In this document: piece after piece, positions 1 through 6,319 of the stretch | Layout: the number at the start of each line of letters is the position of its first letter | Numbering within the stretch: position 1 is the first letter of the stretch | Assembly: GCA_945897755.1 (NCBI GenBank) | Contig: CAMDGH010000017.1 | Coordinates: forward strand, 1 to 37,620 | Direction: 5' to 3' | Source: Chryseobacterium gleum | Lineage (GTDB): Bacteria > Bacteroidota > Bacteroidia > Flavobacteriales_D > Crocinitomicaceae | Length of the DNA stretch: 37,620 nt | The notes under the pieces: model-generated | Seen by the model: only the letters and a program-made list of their open reading frames with translations | Told to the model about the DNA's origin: nothing | Database searches by the model: none | Position numbers and translations under genes: made by a program

Positions 1-83
1 TTTATCAACTTGAAAAGCAAAGTTACCAAAAGCCCAACCGATAAAATTCCGAATGCTAATTTTAGTTTATTGTCTGTCGTCAT
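1..83 (-). CDS. N-terminal fragment of a small membrane protein, cut by the window edge
   Basis: An ATG at 83 on the minus strand opens a frame that stays open to the window edge. Its 27 visible residues start MTTDNKLKLAFG, followed by a hydrophobic stretch (about residues 9-26) that would make a membrane anchor or uncleaved signal. The start lies directly beside the end of the first 180-bp repeat, just as the starts of the next two genes lie beside their repeats, and this supports it as a real gene of the same array. Too little is visible to assign a family. Confidence 0.5.
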   Translation of the reverse strand, partial: MTTDNKLKLAFGILSVGLLVTLLFKLI

Positions 84-85
84 AA

Positions 86-263
86 TTGCAGGTAACCTCA
101 GTCTGTTAAAAAAAGATCATTAATTAGTTCATAAATATAGTAATTAAAAAGTTAAAACAAGTTGCAAAAGTAAGGTGCTCAGCCAACACGAACTAACAAA
201 AAAAAGCCCCTGTATAGGGCTCTAGCATGGGCTTTTTCTGCTAGTTCTCTAAATGTTAGCGGT
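86..263 (-). repeat. Array repeat copy 1 (attC-like / cassette-boundary module)
   Basis: First of three related units of about 180 bp (others at 721-910 and 1778-1948). Read on the minus strand it begins 8 bp after the stop of the gene at 272-697 with CCGCTAAC and ends with GGTTACC next to the start of the gene at 83. Inside, an imperfect inverted repeat pairs 190-209 with 229-247 (GAACTAACA.. against ..TGCTAGTTC). A nested AGCCC/GGGCT stem is followed by eight T on the minus strand, a good intrinsic-terminator shape. Next comes a promoter-like box TATATTTAT (131-139, minus). Copies 1 and 3 are the most alike. The repetition is seen directly. The attC-like role is inferred. Confidence 0.8.
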
Positions 264-271
264 ATGTACAT

Positions 272-697
272 TTAGGCATCTAAGTTAAATTTTTCAATGT
301 TAAATTCTAGGCTGTAATCTTCATCAAGATTCTCAACATCTTGTAATTCTAATTTCAGTGTCCGATAAAACTTTCGCTCAGGATTAATTCCCAAAGTGAA
401 TGTTTCATTTTTTATCAATGTGTTTAAATGAAAAATCGGTTGAACTTGGTATAAGTCAGGAATAAAATGTATTGGGAATTGCTTTTTCCTATCATCAATA
501 AATCGTCCTTCCGGGTCAACGAAAACAACATATCTCAACTCAGCGGTTAGTTTAACCTTTGAAATGAAATTAGTCCATTCGTTTTCAAAATTCTTTTGGG
601 ATGTTACGAAAACACTATGAATTAATAAATAGCTGTCCTTAGAATTCAATATGAATTCCATTTCAGGATTTTCTTTATTTAGTTTAATTTGTTCCAA
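272..697 (-). CDS. Hypothetical protein, 141 aa, single gene of a cassette-like unit
   Basis: I do not recognise this family. The 141-residue product has no signal peptide, membrane segment or cysteine motif, so it is probably cytosolic. It is rich in Lys, Glu, Asn and Phe and contains a phrase YVVFVDPEGRFIDDRK (about residues 56-71) that would suit a beta-strand followed by an acidic turn. The ATG at 697 lies 23 bp from the end of repeat copy 2, and its stop lies 8 bp from repeat copy 1, so the gene fills the space between two repeats almost exactly. One small gene of unknown function per repeat is what is expected of a gene cassette. Transcription probably starts from the TATATTTAT box in the upstream repeat. 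Confidence 0.7.
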   Translation of the reverse strand: MEQIKLNKENPEMEFILNSKDSYLLIHSVFVTSQKNFENEWTNFISKVKLTAELRYVVFVDPEGRFIDDRKKQFPIHFIPDLYQVQPIFHLNTLIKNETFTLGINPERKFYRTLKLELQDVENLDEDYSLEFNIEKFNLDA

Positions 698-720
698 TCT
701 GATATTGTGTTTTTATTGTA

Positions 721-910
721 TTACTGCTAACGTCAGTTTGTGAAAAAACGATCATCAATTAGTTGATAAATATAGTAATAAAAAGACTGAAAATGCTGCT
801 TTTCCACCTAAGAGAAAAGTGAGATACTCGGCCCCGAACTACCAAAAAAAGCACACGTATATGGCTCTAATAAGGGCTTTTTCTGCTCGTTCTCTGAATG
901 TTAACGGCAG
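721..910 (-). repeat. Array repeat copy 2 (attC-like / cassette-boundary module)
   Basis: Second copy of the array unit. On the minus strand it opens with CTGCCGTTAAC five bases after the metallophosphoesterase stop and closes with CGTTAGCAGTAAT before the gene at 697. The long inverted repeat pairs 836-852 with 874-892 (GAACTACCA.. against ..TGCTCGTTC), and a run of seven T follows the inner stem. The stretch at about 781-820 differs from copies 1 and 3, as if that piece had been replaced, while the TATATTTAT box (766-774, minus) is kept. Outer ends and hairpin arms are better preserved than the spacer, which points to selection on structure. Confidence 0.8.
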
Positions 911-915
911 TTTTT

Positions 916-1761
916 CTATCCCTTTTGTAATTCAAAAATCGTTATTTCTGGTCTTACATTAAATCTTACTTGCCATAGATGTCCTAATGCTCTATTTATG
1001 TAAAGTGTTCTATTATTGCTCAACTCAAACTGTCCTGCGGAATATTTTTTGTTTTTTACTGGTAGCATAAGTGGTGGAAGAAAGGGTGGTTTGACTTGTC
1101 CACCGTGTGTATGACCAGATAATATCCAACTGTTGTATTCACCCCAAATATCTAAGTCGCAAACATCAGGATTATGACACAATACTATGTTTGCCTTTGA
1201 TTTATCGAAACCATTCATAGTCTTTTCGGGGTTGAAGTTAAGTCCCCAAAAATCGTCAAAGCCTATAAAGTTTAATCCGTTTATTTCGGCACTTTTATTT
1301 CTTAATAATTGAATGCCACTATTTGTAATCATTTCCGAAATTTTCTCTGCAACTGCATTTTGAGACCAATTTCGTCCATAGTCGTGATTACCTAAAATTC
1401 CAATAGTCGCAATTTTTCCTTTGACGACGTTATTTAATGTTTCTTCTAACTTGTGATACTGAACTTCATCCTTATAAGAGCTAACATAGTCGCCTGTGTA
1501 TACGACAAAGTCAGGATTGAATTCTTTTGCTTTTTTGAATGAGTTAATTACAAAATGATAGTCAAATCGATTTCCAATATGAATGTCGCTTATTTGCATA
1601 AGAGTCTTGCCAATTAAATCACTTGGCAAATTTTTGATTGGCATTTTTACTTTCACAAACTCCAACCAAAACGGTTCAATTTGCCAAGCATAGAAACCGC
1701 TGAAGAGACCTATTCCTGTAAATCCCCAAAATGCACTTTTTAAAAATTTTCTTCGGTTCAC
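916..1761 (-). CDS. Metallophosphoesterase with Tat-type signal (YaeI-like)
   Basis: Calcineurin-type metallophosphoesterase of 281 residues, near the usual length for the YaeI/YkuE-like group that acts outside the cytoplasmic membrane. The N-terminus has a twin-arginine motif (RRKFLK, residues 3-8) and a hydrophobic segment to about residue 25, so it is probably exported folded or anchored facing the periplasm. All metal-binding blocks are present in order: DIH (59-61), GDYV (90-93), GNHD (124-127), CHNPD (195-199) and GHTHGG (216-221), so it should be active. Known relatives hydrolyse phosphodiesters or lipid pyrophosphates; the substrate here is not visible. The gene sits between array repeats 2 and 3, its start 16 bp from one and its stop 5 bp from the other, so it appears to be cassette cargo. 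Confidence 0.9.
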   Translation of the reverse strand: MNRRKFLKSAFWGFTGIGLFSGFYAWQIEPFWLEFVKVKMPIKNLPSDLIGKTLMQISDIHIGNRFDYHFVINSFKKAKEFNPDFVVYTGDYVSSYKDEVQYHKLEETLNNVVKGKIATIGILGNHDYGRNWSQNAVAEKISEMITNSGIQLLRNKSAEINGLNFIGFDDFWGLNFNPEKTMNGFDKSKANIVLCHNPDVCDLDIWGEYNSWILSGHTHGGQVKPPFLPPLMLPVKNKKYSAGQFELSNNRTLYINRALGHLWQVRFNVRPEITIFELQKG

Positions 1762-1777
1762 TTTGGTTTTTTAAAAT

Positions 1778-1948
1778 TACTGCCAACGGCAGTCTGTGAA
1801 AAACCGATCATTAATTAGTTCATAAATATAGTAATTAAAGAGTTAAAACAAGTTGCCAAAGTGAGGTGCTCGGCCAACACGAACTAACAATTAAAGCCCA
1901 TGTATTGGGTTTTAATTGGGGCTTTCTGCTCGTTCTATAAATGTTATG
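1778..1948 (-). repeat. Array repeat copy 3 (attC-like / cassette-boundary module)
   Basis: Third copy of the array unit. On the minus strand it follows the stop of the small secreted-protein gene at 1955 by 6 bp and ends with GCCGTTGGCAGTAAT, 16 bp before the metallophosphoesterase start. Inverted repeat arms are 1881-1899 and 1918-1935. The inner terminator-like stem CCC/GGG has only a short T run (CTTT), weaker than copy 1. The promoter-like box TATATTTAT is at 1822-1830 on the minus strand with a TTG (from AACTTGT) about 18 bp upstream, matching the -33/-7 layout of Bacteroidota promoters. The GGCCAACA motif near 1872-1879 is shared with copy 1. Confidence 0.8.
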
Positions 1949-1954
1949 GGGTGG

Positions 1955-2341
1955 TTAATTATCAACTTCAGTAAATATGATAATTGCTTTTGCGTTCAAA
2001 TCTTTAATTTGAATTTCAAAAGTCGTTTTTTCAGGAAAAATTATTGGATAGGAAAAAGACGTTCGTTCATAATTTGACAAAACAGGTCCATTACTACCAT
2101 AATCTGTGTTATTTATTTTTTTTAATATTATGTAATTGTATTCATATTTCTCAATTTCGCTAGAAGAAAACACATTATTTACCACCCACGTTTTCCCAGC
2201 TGGCACTGTAAACTTAGCGGTTGCATTAGTAAATTCAATCAGTTGTGCTTTACCATTTGATGTAGTTGTCTGTGCATTAGCACATACAGCCCATAAGCAT
2301 AAAAATAGCGTAGCAAAAAGATTAGTTAATTTTGATTTCAT
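1955..2341 (-). CDS. Small secreted hypothetical protein, 128 aa
   Basis: The ATG at 2341 gives MKSKLTNLFATLFLCLWAVC followed by ANAQ, a clear cleavable signal peptide with a cut after Ala23, so the mature protein of about 105 residues is periplasmic or secreted. The reading frame is open further upstream to 2545, but that would place the signal peptide in mid-protein, so the start at 2341 (or the nearby ATG at 2353) is preferred. The mature part has short alternating hydrophobic strands (AKFTVPAGKTWVVNNVF, then IIFTEVDN at the end), suggesting a small beta-sandwich. I recognise no family. It is the gene of the array nearest tRNA-Asp, and its stop lies 6 bp from repeat copy 3. Confidence 0.65.
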   Translation of the reverse strand: MKSKLTNLFATLFLCLWAVCANAQTTTSNGKAQLIEFTNATAKFTVPAGKTWVVNNVFSSSEIEKYEYNYIILKKINNTDYGSNGPVLSNYERTSFSYPIIFPEKTTFEIQIKDLNAKAIIIFTEVDN

Positions 2342-2717
2342 CTTATTCAACATTAAAAAAAACATACTACTTGTAAGACTTAGTAGTTTCACCCCGTTTA
2401 TTCTAAGTGGGTTCTGGTCTCCACTTTTAAAGTTCAATAATTCTATATTTTTATTGGAAATAAAAACTCCATTTTTCAAATCTTCGAGAAATGAAAAAAA
2501 ATCTACTAACCATTGAATTATTTTGATGAGTAACTGAATCATCAATTATATTAATCTGATTGAATTTTCCATTAAGAGATTGCCGTGTGGAATTAATTTT
2601 TTCTGAATCCAAGAAAATTGAATATCCCATAAGTTAAGAAATTAAAATCTGTTAAACGAAGTTAACAAAGGAAATCGATAAACTTAAATTGACAGCACTT
2701 TTGACAGCGCTAAAAGC
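2342..2717. other. Gene-poor stretch with a possible frameshifted coding remnant
   Basis: No intact gene is supported here and there is no copy of the 180-bp repeat, so the array seems to end in this stretch. On the minus strand, an ATG at 2630 opens a 59-codon frame (ends 2451). Another frame, open from 2545, continues into the gene at 2341. The two frames would join if one base of the eight-A run at 2494-2501 were missing, so this may be a decayed or frameshifted gene. A short direct repeat TTGACAGCACT / TTGACAGCGCT lies at 2689-2699 and 2701-2711, next to the tRNA terminator. Confidence 0.35.
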
Positions 2718-2754
2718 AAAAACCCTTGTAAAACATACGTTTACAAGGGTTTTT
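2718..2754 (-). terminator. Rho-independent terminator of tRNA-Asp
   Basis: Perfect 15-bp inverted repeat, AAAAACCCTTGTAAA (2718-2732) against TTTACAAGGGTTTTT (2740-2754), with a 7-base loop. It begins 2 bp after the 3' end of the tRNA and ends in T on the minus strand. With A/T runs on both sides it could work in both directions and so separate the tRNA from the array. Confidence 0.85.
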
Positions 2755-2756
2755 AG

Positions 2757-2830
2757 CGGTCTGGACGGGACTCGAACCCGCGACCCCATGCGTGACAGGC
2801 ATGTATTCTAACCAACTGAACTACCAAACC
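2757..2830 (-). tRNA. tRNA-Asp (anticodon GTC)
   Basis: A 74-base minus-strand cloverleaf. The acceptor stem GGTTTGG pairs fully with CCAGACC (one G-U) and is followed by discriminator G, the identity base of tRNA-Asp. The anticodon stem CATGC/GCATG encloses the loop CTGTCAC with anticodon GTC. The T arm is GCGGG-TTCGAGT-CCCGT. CCA is not encoded. It sits directly upstream of the accessory array; tRNA 3' ends are common insertion points for mobile elements, but no duplicated tRNA end is visible in this window. Confidence 0.97.
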
Positions 2831-2975
2831 AATATATATGTTCTATAAATAGTATGCGACAAAAGTCGTTTACAAAATATATTGTGTAATGCTTAACGTT
2901 AAAAGCTTTACAAAGATAGTTGCAATATTTAATTTAGCAAGTGTTTTTTATAAAAAAGAGTGAATATTTTATTAT

Positions 2976-4259
2976 TTAATCTTTAACAAGTAATAAATAA
3001 TTGATCTTTTTACCTTTTCCAATCAACACAAACCTTCCATTAATTAGATCCTTTTCTTGAATCAAAAAGTGCTCATCTACCCTTTCTTTATTTATCGAAA
3101 CGGCATTTGCCTTTAATTCTCGTTTTGCCTCACCATTAGATGCTAAAAAAGAAGATGCGGAAACTAAAGCATCTATGATTGATAGGCCGTCATTTATCAT
3201 CGAACGCTTTACAACAGCTTGAGGAACTCCATTAAAAACTTCTAAAAACTGTTCATCAGTTAACTTTCGAAGGTCGGTTGATGTAGATTTCCCGAAAAGT
3301 ATTGTACTTGCAACAATTGCTGCATCCAATGCTTCTTTACCATGAACTCTAATAGTCACTTCTTCCGCAATTGTTTTTTGAAGTATTCTAAGATGTGGAG
3401 ATTCATTGTGAGCTTTTTCAATGCTTTCAATTTTTTCTTTGGTATTCAATGTAAAATAACGCACTAATTTCTTGGCATCCTCATCTGATGCGTTTAGCCA
3501 AAATTGATAAAACTCATATGGAGATGTTTTCTTCGGGTCAAGCCAAATGGTTCCAGCTTCTGTTTTACCGAACTTTCCGCCATCTGCTTTTGTAAGTAAT
3601 GGGCAAGTGAATGCAAAGGCATCCCCTTCACCTTTTCTTCTAATTAATTCAGTACCTGTAGTAATATTGCCCCACTGATCAGACCCGCCTATTTGAATTT
3701 TACACGAATGATTTTTATGTAAATATAAGAAGTCGTAGCCCTGAAGTAATTGATATGAAAATTCTGTGTATGAGATACCTGTCTCAATTCGTTTTTTGAC
3801 TGAATCTTTTGCCATCATATAATTTACGGTAATGTGTTTTCCGATATCACGAATAAATTCAAGGAATGAAAAATTTTTCATCCAATCGTAATTATTTAAA
3901 AGCAAGGCCTTATTAGCTCCATGATCAAAATCCAAAAACTTTCTTAATTGCATTGATACGCCTGATACATTTTTTGCAAGCGATTGTTCGTCAAGTAAAT
4001 TTCGTTCTGCCGATTTGCCAGATGGATCTCCAACCATCCCTGTAGCTCCACCTACAAGAGCAATGGGCCTATGACCGGATTTTTGCAAATGAACCAACAA
4101 CATAATTGGCAACAAACTTCCAACATGCAACGAATCCGAAGTTGGATCGAAGCCGACATAACCTGTGGTCATTTCTTTCAATAACTGATCTTCTGTTCCA
4201 GGCATAATGTCCTGAATCATTCCTCTCCACTGTAACTCTTGAATTAAATTTAAGCTCAT
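2976..4259 (-). CDS. tyrS: Tyrosine--tRNA ligase
   Basis: Class I aminoacyl-tRNA synthetase that charges tRNA-Tyr in the cytosol; 427 residues from the ATG at 4259, close to the bacterial TyrS norm. Visible hallmarks are the HIGH-type motif HVGS (45-48), the tyrosine-pocket segment GGSDQWGNITTG (191-202), the KMSKS-type motif KFGKT (229-233), and a C-terminal S4 RNA-binding domain (about 360-427). The frame is open for 27 more codons upstream, but those encode an unrelated hydrophobic tail. A perfect -7 element TACTTTTG lies at 4282-4289, inside that extension, so 4259 (MSLNLIQELQWRG) is the better start. It is transcribed away from the superoxide dismutase gene. Confidence 0.96.
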   Translation of the reverse strand: MSLNLIQELQWRGMIQDIMPGTEDQLLKEMTTGYVGFDPTSDSLHVGSLLPIMLLVHLQKSGHRPIALVGGATGMVGDPSGKSAERNLLDEQSLAKNVSGVSMQLRKFLDFDHGANKALLLNNYDWMKNFSFLEFIRDIGKHITVNYMMAKDSVKKRIETGISYTEFSYQLLQGYDFLYLHKNHSCKIQIGGSDQWGNITTGTELIRRKGEGDAFAFTCPLLTKADGGKFGKTEAGTIWLDPKKTSPYEFYQFWLNASDEDAKKLVRYFTLNTKEKIESIEKAHNESPHLRILQKTIAEEVTIRVHGKEALDAAIVASTILFGKSTSTDLRKLTDEQFLEVFNGVPQAVVKRSMINDGLSIIDALVSASSFLASNGEAKRELKANAVSINKERVDEHFLIQEKDLINGRFVLIGKGKKINYLLLVKD

Positions 4260-4281
4260 ATACATGCTGATTAATAGATAA

Positions 4282-4289
4282 CAAAAGTA
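4282..4289 (-). promoter_or_regulatory. tyrS promoter -7 element
   Basis: Minus-strand TACTTTTG matches the Bacteroidota -7 consensus TAnnTTTG at every fixed position. Transcription would begin near 4278, giving a leader of about 19 bases before the ATG at 4259. No clear TTTG box at -33 was found. Confidence 0.45.
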
Positions 4290-4504
4290 GAAAACATAAT
4301 TTAGGGAGTATAAAAAAAAATATTTTATTCTGTAAATCAATGATTTTTAACGAAAAAGCCATATCTACTTTCAAAAGTGACATTTGTAGATTGAATTATA
4401 GTAGAAAAAAGAGTTTGTAAAATATAGGTCTATAATTAGAATGAACCATAAAATGAATTAAATGCTAAAAACAAATAAAAAAAACTCCTGAAAACGCAAT
4501 TTAC

Positions 4505-4535
4505 TTGTCTTTAACAATTTAACTCTTAATTTTAC
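4505..4535 (+). promoter_or_regulatory. Promoter of the superoxide dismutase gene
   Basis: TTG at 4505-4507 and TAATTTTA at 4527-4534 are 19 bp apart, the spacing of the Bacteroidota -33/-7 promoter; the -7 element differs from consensus only at the last base. The same TAATTTTAC string precedes the cyclophilin and prfA genes. Confidence 0.45.
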
Positions 4536-4566
4536 AAAAATATATGCAAAAAATTTAAACTCTTTT

Positions 4567-5238
4567 ATGAAATTAGTTTTTTTTTCCTTCTTTAATCTAT
4601 TTGCTGTATTGAATTTGTTTAGCCAACCCTTTCAACTGAATCCCTTAGGATTTGAATACAACCAACTAGAGCCACATATTGATTCTATGACAATGAGAAT
4701 CCATTATTCAAAACATCACCAAGGATACGTCACCAATTTAAATAAATCGATAAATACAACAGAAGCAGCTAAGGGACTTTCATTAGATCAATTGCTGTTT
4801 AGCATCAGTAAATTTAATTCATCAATACGGAATAATGCGGGAGGTCATTTCAATCACACCTTTTTTTGGAGTATTCTTTCCCCAACACCAGTTCGTAAAC
4901 CGAGCTTAAGTTTAGAAAAAGCAATCTTATCCTCATTCAAAACACAAGACTCATTACAAAAATTGATTACGCAAGTTGGAGTAGGCCTCTTTGGGTCAGG
5001 TTGGGTTTGGCTGATTGTGACACCAGATAAAGAACTAAAAGTTACCACAACTTCAAACCAAGACAATCCCTTAATGGATATTACACTAGAAAAAGGAATT
5101 CCAATTTTGTGTATTGATGTATGGGAACATGCATATTATTTAAAATATCAGAATAAGCGTGCTGAATACTTAACATCAATTTGGAACGTAATTGATTGGA
5201 GTAAAATATCTGCAAAATACGAAGTTGCAATAAAATAG
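4567..5238 (+). CDS. Exported Mn-type superoxide dismutase
   Basis: Iron/manganese superoxide dismutase, converting superoxide to oxygen and hydrogen peroxide. The 223 residues include an N-terminal hydrophobic signal of about 19 residues ending LFSQ, which the usual cytosolic enzyme of about 200 residues lacks, so it probably acts in the periplasm or outside. All four metal ligands are in place: His46, His97 (NHTFFW), Asp184 and His188 (DVWEHAYY). GGHFNH (92-97) and the Gln in NQDNPLM (164-170) favour the Mn type over the Fe type, though cambialistic use cannot be excluded. It has its own promoter and ends 9 bp before galE, so the two may be co-transcribed. Confidence 0.93.
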   Translation: MKLVFFSFFNLFAVLNLFSQPFQLNPLGFEYNQLEPHIDSMTMRIHYSKHHQGYVTNLNKSINTTEAAKGLSLDQLLFSISKFNSSIRNNAGGHFNHTFFWSILSPTPVRKPSLSLEKAILSSFKTQDSLQKLITQVGVGLFGSGWVWLIVTPDKELKVTTTSNQDNPLMDITLEKGIPILCIDVWEHAYYLKYQNKRAEYLTSIWNVIDWSKISAKYEVAIK

Positions 5239-5247
5239 AACGGAAAA

Positions 5248-6276
5248 ATGAGTGGAAAGATAATTGTTACAGGAGGAGCAGGCTATATTGGGTCACACAC
5301 GATACTAGAACTCTTAGAGCAAACAGATTACGAAATTATTTCTATTGACAATTATTCAAACTCATCTGAATCTACTTTTGATCGCATAGAAACAATTACG
5401 GGTAAGCGTATTTATAACCATCAAATAAACTTATGTAATAAAGAAAAAGTATTCGATTTTTTAGATTCTCTTGGTGAAATTAAAGGAATAATTCACTTTG
5501 CAGCCTTTAAATCTGTGCCTGAATCTGTGGAAAATCCATCATTATACTACTATAACAATGTAACATCGCTCTTAAATATCATCGAAGCATGTAAAAAATT
5601 TGAAATTAAATCCCTTATTTTTTCATCTTCTTGTTCCGTATATGGCAATATTGAAACATTACCCGTAACAGAAGACACTCCTTTTAATCAAGCAGAATCT
5701 CCGTATGCACATACAAAACAAATTGGAGAACAAATACTAGAATTATATACAAATTGTGGTGTTCAATTCAATACGATGGCTCTCAGATACTTTAATCCCG
5801 CTGGAGCTCACACTTCTGGATTAATTGGTGAGTCGCCAATCAACCCTCCAACGAGCTTAGTTCCAATAATTACACAAACAGCAATTGGAAAACGAGAAAA
5901 AATGTTTGTTCATGGATTTGATTACGATACCCGCGATGGCTCATGCATACGAGACTACATTCATGTTTCAGACGTTGCTCGAGCTCATGTAATAGCATTA
6001 AATTACCTCATCCATAATCCTGAAGTCAAACAATATGATGTAATTAATTTAGGCACTGGAGAAGGAGTAAGTGTAAAAGAAGCAATAGAAAGTTTTGAAA
6101 AGAACACCCATTTAACACTTAATTATCAAATGGGACCGCGGAGGACGGGAGATGTAATGGCTATTTATTCAGATACTACAAAATCAAACAAAGTACTTGG
6201 ATGGAAAGCAGAAAAAACACTCGACGAAATGGTTACATCTGCATGGAAATGGCAGCAATTAATAGCATCAGAATAA
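5248..6276 (+). CDS. galE: UDP-glucose 4-epimerase
   Basis: Short-chain dehydrogenase-type epimerase that interconverts UDP-glucose and UDP-galactose with bound NAD, supplying sugars for polysaccharide and lipopolysaccharide. 342 residues, the standard GalE length. The Rossmann motif GGAGYIGS is at 9-16, the catalytic serine lies in SSSCSVYG (126-133), and the YxxxK pair is Tyr153/Lys157 (YAHTK). The sugar-binding portion includes LRYFNPAGAH and RDGSCIRDYIHV, typical of GalE rather than dehydratases. It follows the dismutase by 9 bp and is followed by a second nucleotide-sugar enzyme after a small tandem repeat, so a sugar-nucleotide operon is likely. Confidence 0.95.
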   Translation: MSGKIIVTGGAGYIGSHTILELLEQTDYEIISIDNYSNSSESTFDRIETITGKRIYNHQINLCNKEKVFDFLDSLGEIKGIIHFAAFKSVPESVENPSLYYYNNVTSLLNIIEACKKFEIKSLIFSSSCSVYGNIETLPVTEDTPFNQAESPYAHTKQIGEQILELYTNCGVQFNTMALRYFNPAGAHTSGLIGESPINPPTSLVPIITQTAIGKREKMFVHGFDYDTRDGSCIRDYIHVSDVARAHVIALNYLIHNPEVKQYDVINLGTGEGVSVKEAIESFEKNTHLTLNYQMGPRRTGDVMAIYSDTTKSNKVLGWKAEKTLDEMVTSAWKWQQLIASE

Positions 6277-6277
6277 A

Positions 6278-6319
6278 ATAACACTCTAAAAATAATACTC
6301 TAAAAATAACACTCTAAAA
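6278..6319 (+). repeat. Three 14-bp tandem repeats before an epimerase gene
   Basis: The unit ATAACACTCTAAAA occurs three times in a row (6278-6291, 6292-6305, 6306-6319; the middle copy has T for C at one position). The run starts right after the galE stop and touches the ATG at 6320, so it makes up the whole 5' spacer of the next gene. Confidence 0.9.

Larger units (their letters stand above)
4260..4566. other. Divergent promoter region between tyrS and the superoxide dismutase gene
   Basis: This 307-bp AT-rich spacer holds promoter elements for both flanking genes, listed separately. No small gene, hairpin terminator or repeat is evident. The frame running from tyrS to 4340 through this stretch is judged to be non-coding. 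Confidence 0.5.

Noticed and set aside
86-1948. CRISPR array as an explanation of the left-end repeats
   Set aside because: The units are about 180 bp, only three in number, imperfectly conserved, and separated by whole genes rather than short spacers; no cas gene is present.
86-1948. Insertion sequence or MITE as an explanation of the left-end repeats
   Set aside because: No transposase and no target-site duplication was seen, and the strict placement a few bases from stop and start codons in every case fits cassette boundaries better; not fully excluded.
2136-2516. Open frame of 126 codons on the plus strand
   Set aside because: It lies antisense to the small secreted-protein gene and its upstream open frame, has no recognisable features, and the minus-strand gene has a clear signal peptide.
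4260-4340. Longer tyrS start at 4340
   Set aside because: The added 27 residues are hydrophobic and unlike TyrS, and a perfect -7 promoter element lies inside the extension.
4069-4383. Open frame of 104 codons on the minus strand overlapping the tyrS start
   Set aside because: A shadow of tyrS in another frame; the tyrS frame has all catalytic motifs.
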